Assembly: GCA_001830475.1 (NCBI GenBank)
Contig: MIAC01000216.1
Span: forward strand, 1 to 7,596
From: Rhodospirillales bacterium RIFCSPLOWO2_12_FULL_67_15
GTDB taxonomy: Bacteria; Pseudomonadota; Alphaproteobacteria; Rhodospirillales; 2-12-FULL-67-15
Direction: 5' to 3'
Length of the DNA: 7,596 nucleotides
A model generated the notes under the pieces. That model did not search any database. It saw only the letters and a list, made by a program, of their open reading frames with translations, and was not told the origin of the DNA. Shown in pieces: positions 1 to 7,596 of this stretch. Both the position numbers and the translations under genes were made by a program. Every line of letters begins with the position of its first letter. Position 1 is the first letter of the stretch.

Positions 1-3363
<3,363 letters not shown>

Positions 3364-3367
<4 letters not shown>

Positions 3368-4320
3368 CGGGCGGGCTCCAGTGCGGCCGCCGGTTCGGCC
3401 TTGGGCGGGCGCACGCCGAGAATGTGACAGATGGCGTAAACCAGATCGGCGCGATTGAGCGTGTAGAAGTGGAACGCGCGCACGCCGCCCGCGAACAAAA
3501 GCCGGCATTGCTCGGCTGCGACGGAGACCGCCACCAGCTTGCGCGTCTCCGCGTCTTCGTCGAGACCTTCGAACAGATTGGCGAGCCAGGGGGGCAGCGA
3601 GGCGCCGCATGCCTTGGCGAACTCGCGCACGCGGGCGAAGTTGGTGACCGGCAGGATGCCGGGGACGATGGGAACGGCGATGCCCGCGCCGCGGGCGCGC
3701 TCGACGAAGCGAAAATAGACGTCCGGGTCGAAAAAGAACTGGGTAATGGCGCGGCTCGCGCCGGCGTCGATCTTGCGCTTGAGATTGTCGAGGTCGGCCG
3801 CCGGGCTTTGGGCCTCGGGATGGGTTTCGGGAAAGGCGGCGACGCTGATCTCGAAATCGGCGACGCGCTTCAGGCCCGCGACCAGATCGGCGGCGAAAGC
3901 GTAGCCGCCGGGATGCGGGCGATAGACGCCGAGTCCGGGCCCCGGGGCGTTGGGCGGATCGCCGCGCAAGGCGACGATGTGGCGGATGCCTTCGTTCCAG
4001 TAACGCCGGGCGACGGCGTCCACCTCGGCGCGGGTCGCGCCGACGCAGGTGAGGTGCGCGGCGGGCTCGAGCGCGGTCTCGTGCCGGATGCGCAAGACGG
4101 TCGCGTGGGTGCGTTCGCGGGTCGAGCCGCCGGCGCCGTAGGTGACGGAGACGAAGGCGGGGCGCGCCGGCGCGAGACGTTGGATGCACGTCCAGAGGGA
4201 AAGCTCGGCTCCTTCGGTCTTGGGCGGGAAGAATTCGAAGGACACCCTGACGTCGCCGGCGAGCGGCGCAAGCGCCTCGATCACGGGGCGGAAGGTGGCG
4301 GTTCTTTTGGGCGCGGACAC
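3364..4320 (-). CDS. metF: 5,10-methylenetetrahydrofolate reductase
   Basis: MetF is an FAD-dependent cytoplasmic enzyme that reduces 5,10-methylenetetrahydrofolate to 5-methyltetrahydrofolate, the methyl donor used by the MetH halves encoded downstream. The 318 residues are close to the usual bacterial length and carry the family signature. SFEFFPPK includes Glu29, the counterpart of the E. coli catalytic Glu28; [15 protein letters not shown] lies at 57-71; [10 protein letters not shown] has Asp121, matching the FAD-site Asp120; and ITQFFFD has Gln194, matching the folate-binding Gln183. GILPVTN at 221 and FHFYTLNR near the C-terminus also fit. The start is a GTG at 4320, preceded by AAGGA seven bases upstream, and it places the barrel's first strand as in the family. 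The stop shares ATGA with the next gene, which suggests translational coupling. It follows the regulator gene by 33 bases, so both are probably on one transcript. The tail after about 303 is Pro/Ala-rich and probably unstructured. Confidence 0.96.
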
Positions 4321-4353
4321 GAAGAAATCCTTTCGATTGCGGGTCTTGGAGAA

Positions 4354-5400
4354 CTAGCGCGCGCGCACGGTCCAGCGCGCCAGCGCAGGCTTCGGCTCGC
4401 CGGCCTTGGGCTTGCGCGCCAGCCAGAGGGTGACCGTGAGCGGATGGCCCGGAATATGCGCGACACCCAAGGGATCGAGACCCGCTTCGCGGCACCAGCC
4501 CAAGACCTCGCTCTCGGCGAAGCCGAGCCGGCGATGGGCGTGGCGGGCGCGGAGCTCCTCGACCGCGTGGGGCGCGAAGTCGGCGATGGCGAGCCGTCCG
4601 CCGGGGCGGAGCACGCGGGCGGCCTCGGCGACGGCGCGGGCGGGATCGACCAGGAAATGCAACACCTGATGGATGACGGCGACATCGAATGCGCCTCCGG
4701 CGTGGGGCAGGCGGTAGAGATCGCCGTAGCGGACCGAGCCGTGGGCGAGGCCGGCGCGGTCGAGCGCGGCGCGGGCGAGCGTGAGCATGTCGTGGGAGAG
4801 ATCGATCCCCTCGCAGCGCGACGCAAGCGGACCGAGCAGTTCCAGTATCCTTCCGGTCCCGGTGCCGAGGTCGAGAAGCTCGCCCAAGGGCTCCCGGCCG
4901 TCCGGCCCCGCCAGCAGTCTGACCAGGGTGCGTTCGACCTCGGCGTCGTCGGCGTGCATCCGGCGGAGAGAATCCCAATTCTTGGCGTTGGCGCGGAAAT
5001 AAGCGGCCGCGGCGCGGGTGCGTTCCTTGCGCACGGAATTGAGCCGCGCGCGATCTTCGGCCAGCGCCTGGGCGCCGGTGTCGAGGATGGCGGCGAGCCA
5101 GGCCGCGACTTGGCCGCCGGCGCCGGCGCGGGCGAGGCGATGGAAGACCCAGGCGCCTTCGGGAGTGCGCTCGATCAGCCCGGCCTCGGCGAGAAGCTTG
5201 AGATGGCGCGAAACCCGGGGCTGGCTTTGGTTCAGGATTTTTGCGATCTCGCCGACCGCGAACTCGCCTTCGGCGAGCAGGGACAAAAGCCTGAGCCGGG
5301 TCGGCTCGGCCGCGGCCCTGAGCTGGGCGAGAACCACCGGCGCGGGCAAGGCACGGGGAGATTCGCCATCGGCGACATTCGCGGCTGTTTTTGGCGTCAT
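4354..5400 (-). CDS. sahR: ArsR-family regulator fused to a SAM/SAH-binding methyltransferase-like domain (SahR type)
   Basis: This 348-residue protein has an ArsR-type winged helix at about 22-95: [12 protein letters not shown], then [26 protein letters not shown] as the helix-turn-helix. A class I methyltransferase fold follows at about 140-330, with motif [11 protein letters not shown] at 175, the acidic GIDLSHDML at 198, [13 protein letters not shown] at 238 and the post-motif segment [13 protein letters not shown] at 263. No ArsR metal-site cysteine cluster is present in the winged helix. From published work, SahR is an ArsR-family repressor of SAM-cycle genes (ahcY, metE/metH, metF, metK) whose methylase-related domain senses S-adenosylhomocysteine; position directly upstream of metF-metH fits that. 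The assignment is by architecture and context. The ATG at 5400 is chosen; an ATG at 5406 and a TTG at 5451 are in frame, but the TTG would place the operator-like palindrome inside the coding region. No start has a convincing Shine-Dalgarno sequence, so initiation may be nearly leaderless. Real methyltransferase activity cannot be excluded. Confidence 0.85.
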   Translation of the reverse strand: MTPKTAANVADGESPRALPAPVVLAQLRAAAEPTRLRLLSLLAEGEFAVGEIAKILNQSQPRVSRHLKLLAEAGLIERTPEGAWVFHRLARAGAGGQVAAWLAAILDTGAQALAEDRARLNSVRKERTRAAAAYFRANAKNWDSLRRMHADDAEVERTLVRLLAGPDGREPLGELLDLGTGTGRILELLGPLASRCEGIDLSHDMLTLARAALDRAGLAHGSVRYGDLYRLPHAGGAFDVAVIHQVLHFLVDPARAVAEAARVLRPGGRLAIADFAPHAVEELRARHAHRRLGFAESEVLGWCREAGLDPLGVAHIPGHPLTVTLWLARKPKAGEPKPALARWTVRAR

Positions 5401-5406
5401 ATACAT

Positions 5407-5426
5407 ATATAAAGATGTCTTTATAT
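5407..5426. promoter_or_regulatory. Candidate SahR operator: perfect 9+2+9 inverted repeat
   Basis: ATATAAAGA (5407-5415) and TCTTTATAT (5418-5426) are exact reverse complements separated by TG. The repeat lies 7 bases upstream of the regulator's ATG at 5400, in an AT-rich patch unlike the surrounding GC-rich DNA. Read on the minus strand, the distal arm contains TATAAA (5425-5420), a good -10 candidate for the met operon, so a bound dimer would block transcription. ArsR-family proteins bind such short palindromes as dimers, which makes this the likely autoregulatory site. Binding by this regulator is inferred. Confidence 0.65.
5420..5425 (-). promoter_or_regulatory. Candidate -10 element of the sahR-metF-metH operon
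   Basis: On the minus strand the hexamer reads TATAAA and lies inside the candidate operator. A start point about 7 bases downstream, near 5413, would give an untranslated leader of only about 6 to 12 bases before the ATGs at 5406 and 5400. That agrees with the absence of a Shine-Dalgarno sequence. TTTGCA at 5446-5441 would be a -35 with a short 15-base spacer, so the -35 is uncertain. Confidence 0.35.
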
Positions 5427-5435
5427 GATTTTGCA

Positions 5436-5455
5436 GGATTTGCAAAGGCAAATCC
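5436..5455. repeat. Second perfect inverted repeat (8+4+8) upstream of the met operon
   Basis: GGATTTGC (5436-5443) and GCAAATCC (5448-5455) are exact reverse complements around AAAG. The centre is 29 bases from the centre of the first palindrome, and the repeat covers the region where the met operon's -35 should lie. Its sequence differs from the first palindrome, so it would be a site for another protein or a hairpin rather than a second copy of the same operator. No run of T follows it on either strand, so it does not look like a terminator. Confidence 0.45.
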
Positions 5456-5731
5456 GGAGGGTTCGTTTCCGCCGTTGGCCCGCCCTTGCCGGCTAGACTT
5501 TATCCTTCAAATTCAGCACTTCATCTTGTGTTCTGTTTATGGATTATCGAGGCATATTGTGTTATTGACGCCCCGGTCTTGGGGCCAAGCGCAATCGTTA
5601 CGAATTATTAACCATCGGTCGGCAACACTCCGATCGCGGTGCAATACGCCCGCGAGAGGGCTTGATCCGGTCGAGGGGCAAGGGCTTCGGCCGTCTCCCT
5701 TCGGGGTTCGCCGGATACCTCAACAGAAGCC

Positions 5732-5737
5732 GAGGAG
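5732..5737 (+). promoter_or_regulatory. Ribosome binding site of mlaA
   Basis: GAGGAG ends 10 bases before the ATG at 5748. It selects this start over in-frame upstream codons reaching back to about 5391, which would add a non-conserved extension and bury the signal peptide. Confidence 0.8.
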
Positions 5738-5747
5738 CAGGGTTTCG

Positions 5748-6599
5748 ATGATCGTCCTTCCCATCCGCGTCGTCGGGTTGTTCGCGGCGCTCGCTTTTCT
5801 CGTCGCCCTGCCGCTGCTTTCGGGTTGCGCGACGGCGCCGGATACCAAGGACGCGGATGCGCTCGCCGAGTTCCGCCAGATCAACGATCCGCTCGAGCCC
5901 GCCAACCGGGTCATTTTCGCCTTCAACCGCGCCATCGACGCCGCGATTCTGAAGCCGCTCGCGCGGATTTATCGCGACTTCACGCCGAAGGTTTTCCAGG
6001 ACGCGGTCAGCAACATCCTCGCCAACCTGCGCACCCCGGTGGTGCTGGCGAACGACGTCCTGCAAGGCGAGGGCAAGCGCGCGGGCAACACGCTCGCGCG
6101 CTTCGTCGTCAATTCCACGGTCGGGCTAGGCGGGATGATGGACGTGGCGAGCGAAATAAGTATGCCGCGCCACGCGGAAGATTTCGGCCAGACGCTGGCC
6201 GTCTGGGGGGTCGAGGAAGGGCCGTACCTGATGCTGCCGCTGTTCGGGCCCTCGAATCCCCGCGACCTAGTCGGCCTGGCGGCGGACTACTTCTCCGATC
6301 CCATCAACTGGTATGCCGCCAACACGAGCCGCGAGTTCATCACCTATTCCCGCACCGGCACGACCGGCGTCGACACCCGCGCGAGCCACATGAAGGAACT
6401 TGACGATTTGGAGCGCACGTCGCTTGATTACTACGCCGCGATCCGGAGCCTCTATCGCCAGCGTCGGGCGGACGAGATCAGCAACGGCCGAGGGTCGTCC
6501 AACATGCCGGCGCCGGGCATGTCCGGCCTTCCGGCCCCGGCGGGCGGCGGCGCGGAAATATCTGCGGCCCCCCTGGCATTCGAACCGATGACCGATTAG
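5748..6599 (+). CDS. mlaA: MlaA (VacJ family) outer-membrane phospholipid-extracting lipoprotein
   Basis: MlaA sits in the outer membrane and removes phospholipids that have strayed to the outer leaflet, handing them to periplasmic MlaC for return to the inner membrane. The 283-residue precursor has a lipoprotein signal (hydrophobic stretch about 8-22) ending in the lipobox LSGC, with Cys27 as the lipidated residue. Residue +2 is Ala, not the Asp that retains lipoproteins in the inner membrane of enterobacteria. The VacJ domain spans about 40-240, with INDPLEPANRVIFAFN (45-60), NLRTPVVLANDVLQG (93-107), RFVVNSTVGLGGMMD (118-132), and HAEDFGQTLAVWGV followed by EGPYLMLPLFGPSNPRD (142-172). The last roughly 40 residues are a Gly/Pro/Ala-rich tail, probably disordered and longer than in E. 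coli MlaA. It is followed 10 bases later by mlaC, so the two are very likely co-transcribed. The family call is firm. Confidence 0.95.
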   Translation: MIVLPIRVVGLFAALAFLVALPLLSGCATAPDTKDADALAEFRQINDPLEPANRVIFAFNRAIDAAILKPLARIYRDFTPKVFQDAVSNILANLRTPVVLANDVLQGEGKRAGNTLARFVVNSTVGLGGMMDVASEISMPRHAEDFGQTLAVWGVEEGPYLMLPLFGPSNPRDLVGLAADYFSDPINWYAANTSREFITYSRTGTTGVDTRASHMKELDDLERTSLDYYAAIRSLYRQRRADEISNGRGSSNMPAPGMSGLPAPAGGGAEISAAPLAFEPMTD

Positions 6600-6609
6600 G
6601 TATTCCTCC

Positions 6610-7257
6610 ATGACGCAAAGACGTACGTTCGCGGTCGGCCTTGCCGCCGGCCTCGCCCTTCTGGCTGCCTTTCCGATCGTTCCCGCCCAGGCCTCCGCCG
6701 AGCTGGAGAAAGGGGCGAGTTCGTTCATCGAATCGCTCGCCAGGCAGGCGGTCGATTCGCTCGCCGACCAGAAAGTTCCCCGCCCCGAACGGATCGTCCG
6801 CTTCCGGCGCATGTTCAACGACAGCTTCGCGGTCGAGGTCATCGGCCGCTGGATCCTCGGCCGGCACTGGCGCACCGCCACCGACGCCGAGCGCACCGAA
6901 TATCTCCGGCTGTTCGAGGATCTGATGGTGGTCTCCTACGTCGACCGCTTCGCCGAATACGCCGGCGAGGCGCTCAAGGTTTACCGCGCGTTGACCGAGA
7001 ACGAGAGCACCGTCACCATTTTCTCCGAGATCGTCCGCCCGAGCGGCGGCCAGCCGGTACGGGTGGACTGGCGCGTCGGGCGCAACAAGGACGCGGTCTA
7101 TAAGATCGTGGACGTGGTGGTCGAAGGCACGTCCATGAGCAACACCATGCGCTCCGACTTCACCTCGGTCATCGGCCAGAAGGGCGGGCAGGTGTCGGGC
7201 CTGATCGAGGTCCTGCGCGAAAAGACCGACGCGCTCAAGCAGGAAGCGGCGCGCTAA
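6610..7257 (+). CDS. mlaC: MlaC / Ttg2D family periplasmic phospholipid-binding protein
   Basis: MlaC carries phospholipid across the periplasm between MlaA and the inner-membrane MlaFEDB transporter. The 215-residue precursor starts with a signal peptide: MTQRRTF, a hydrophobic core at about 8-24, and likely cleavage after Ala28 or Ala30 (PAQASA, then ELEKG). The mature part shows the family pattern, with FNDSFAVEVIGRWILGRHW (69-87), ERTEYLRLFEDLMVVSYVDRF (94-114), VDWRV (152-156) and KIVDVVVEGTSMSNTMRSDF (165-184). The RRTF near the N-terminus resembles a twin-arginine motif but lacks the preceding Ser/Thr, so Sec export is the default assumption. There is no strong Shine-Dalgarno sequence; an AGG overlapping the mlaA stop is the only purine run, so translation may depend on coupling to mlaA. 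The related HpnM proteins of hopanoid clusters belong to the same family, but no hopanoid gene is adjacent here and the mlaA neighbour favours MlaC. Confidence 0.92.
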   Translation: MTQRRTFAVGLAAGLALLAAFPIVPAQASAELEKGASSFIESLARQAVDSLADQKVPRPERIVRFRRMFNDSFAVEVIGRWILGRHWRTATDAERTEYLRLFEDLMVVSYVDRFAEYAGEALKVYRALTENESTVTIFSEIVRPSGGQPVRVDWRVGRNKDAVYKIVDVVVEGTSMSNTMRSDFTSVIGQKGGQVSGLIEVLREKTDALKQEAAR

Positions 7258-7309
7258 GGCATTTTCAGCGGACCCGGAAACTCTCCCCGCACCCGGCTTC
7301 GGGCCTTCG

Positions 7310-7339
7310 CCCGCCGAAGGGCTTCGGCCCGCAGGCGGG
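7310..7339 (+). terminator. GC-rich stem-loop downstream of mlaC, possible terminator
   Basis: An outer stem CCCGCC (7310-7315) pairs with GGCGGG (7334-7339). Inside it, after a 3x3 internal loop, GGGC (7319-7322) pairs with GCCC (7327-7330) around a TTCG tetraloop. It lies 53 bases after the mlaC stop. Only a weak T-run follows (TTTT at about 7351-7354, 11 bases on), so it is an imperfect intrinsic terminator. It may work with Rho or protect the 3' end of the transcript. Confidence 0.5.
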
Positions 7340-7450
7340 TAAGGTTACAGTTTTGGCCGCGCCAACCCTTTGAACTGGATGCGCAAAACAATATTCTTGC
7401 CGGACGCATGGGGCAATTAAAACGGGGGCAGTCCACAAGCGTTTTCTAAT

Positions 7451-7464
7451 TTGACGGCGATCAA
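7451..7464 (+). promoter_or_regulatory. FNR/FixK/DNR-type box
   Basis: The sequence is TTGAC-GGCG-ATCAA, matching nine of the ten specified bases of the FNR-family consensus TTGAT-N4-ATCAA. The C at position 5 is common in alphaproteobacterial variants. Its centre (7457.5) is about 40 bases before the start point predicted from TGTAAT at 7485-7490. That is close to the -41.5 position typical of class II activation by FNR-family proteins. Confidence 0.55.
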
Positions 7465-7484
7465 GGCGGCGGCTGGAGAGCCGA

Positions 7485-7490
7485 TGTAAT
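7485..7490 (+). promoter_or_regulatory. Candidate -10 element of the right-edge gene
   Basis: TGTAAT matches TATAAT at five of six positions. A start point near 7497-7499 would fall at or just before the first in-frame ATG (7498), which supports translation from the second ATG at 7519. No -35 hexamer is seen at the usual distance; the FNR-type box occupies that place, as expected for an activator-dependent promoter. Confidence 0.45.
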
Positions 7491-7518
7491 CGCTTTTATG
7501 GAAGTAAGGGCGAAATTC

Positions 7519-7596
7519 ATGGCCGACGCCGACACCGTACATCTCGCCGCCATTGTATATGAGCGCGGGTTCGACCTCGATACCTTCTTGGCGGAC
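7519..7596 (+). CDS. N-terminus of an unidentified protein, possibly DUF2478, cut by window edge
   Basis: Only 26 codons are visible, with no stop. The ATG at 7519 has AAGGG eight bases upstream (7506-7510); an in-frame ATG at 7498 lacks such a site. The residues after the start include HLAAIVYERGFDLDTFLAD, a beta-strand followed by a turn and a helix start. This loosely resembles the opening of DUF2478 proteins, small NTPase-like proteins often found near molybdenum or anaerobic respiration genes. That resemblance is from memory over a very short stretch, so the identity is a guess. The FNR-type promoter in front is compatible with an anaerobic role. The gene is separate from the mla pair, being about 260 bases downstream beyond a stem-loop. 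Confidence 0.5.
   Translation, partial: MADADTVHLAAIVYERGFDLDTFLAD

Larger units (their letters stand above)
5401..5747. other. Divergent intergenic region between the met operon and mlaA
   Basis: These 347 bases separate two divergently transcribed units. The met-side end holds the two inverted repeats described separately. The middle (about 5500-5620) is relatively AT-rich and should contain the mlaA promoter. TTGACG at 5565-5570 is a possible -35, but I see no well-spaced -10, so I do not call one. A short CTTGG-GG-CCAAG palindrome is at 5578-5589. The part nearest mlaA (about 5660-5715) is GC-rich and can fold locally, for example AAGGG at 5680 with CCCTT at 5697. I see no match to the SAM, SAH or cobalamin riboswitch cores I know, judged by eye. 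Confidence 0.6.

Noticed and set aside
3368..4978. Upstream extension of the metH N-terminal frame on the minus strand
   Set aside because: The extension is Arg-rich, unconserved and runs out of frame through metF and the regulator; the ATG at 3367 begins the conserved domain.
3424..5412. Open reading frame of 662 codons on the plus strand
   Set aside because: It is antisense to metF and the regulator, both strongly conserved; the composition (Gly/Ala/Arg/Asp-rich) is that of a shadow frame.
5598..5613. Possible CtrA site (TTAC then TTAACC)
   Set aside because: The spacing is six bases rather than seven and the first half is imperfect, so it is at most a half-site.
5681..5692. The 12-mer AGGGCTTCGGCC is repeated at 7318-7329
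   Set aside because: It is a short GC-rich hairpin-like word; two copies in a GC-rich window do not show a repeat family.
5391..5747. Upstream extension of mlaA
   Set aside because: It would place the lipoprotein signal about 120 residues inside the protein, and a good ribosome binding site precedes the ATG at 5748.
5401..5747. SAM-II, SAH or cobalamin riboswitch upstream of the met operon
   Set aside because: No conserved core recognised by eye, and the candidate promoter lies so close to the start codon that no room remains for a leader.
7254..7436. Open reading frame of 60 codons on the minus strand after mlaC
   Set aside because: It overlaps the stem-loop, has no recognisable product and no sign of a ribosome binding site.

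Overview
The window is GC-rich and reads as chromosomal DNA of an alphaproteobacterium. The gene content and the split cobalamin-dependent methionine synthase suggest the Rhodospirillales or a relative, but this is inferred from gene order and protein character; no ribosomal or other taxonomic marker is present. It holds two divergent gene sets around a 347-base intergenic region, plus the first codons of a further gene at the right edge.

Left part, minus strand (5400 down to 1): a four-gene methionine / SAM-cycle operon, transcribed in the order sahR-like regulator, metF, metH homocysteine half, metH folate-cobalamin-AdoMet half. metF/metH-N and metH-N/metH-C each overlap by the four bases ATGA, so the three enzymes are probably translationally coupled. 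MetF makes 5-methyltetrahydrofolate. The two MetH polypeptides together pass its methyl group through cobalamin to homocysteine, giving methionine. The regulator joins an ArsR-type winged helix to an intact-looking SAM/SAH-binding methyltransferase fold. This is the architecture described for SahR, a repressor that leaves DNA when S-adenosylhomocysteine builds up. Just in front of its start codon is a perfect 9+2+9 inverted repeat that overlaps a -10-like sequence, the best candidate operator for autoregulation. The last gene is cut by the left edge after 765 codons.

Right part, plus strand (5748 to 7257): mlaA, an outer-membrane lipoprotein with a clear lipobox, followed 10 bases later by mlaC, a periplasmic phospholipid carrier. 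Together they form the outer-membrane and periplasmic arm of the Mla lipid-asymmetry pathway. The inner-membrane ABC transporter genes (mlaFEDB) are not in the window. A GC-rich stem-loop follows mlaC.

Right edge: a new gene starts at about 7519 and only 26 codons are visible. It is preceded by an FNR/FixK/DNR-type box and a -10-like hexamer at class II activator spacing, which suggests control by oxygen or anaerobic metabolism. The visible residues loosely resemble the start of DUF2478 proteins, but this is tentative.

No insertion sequence, CRISPR array, tRNA, rRNA or phage gene was seen. The most useful observations are the candidate SahR operator and the FNR-like promoter. I found no evidence of an entirely new system.
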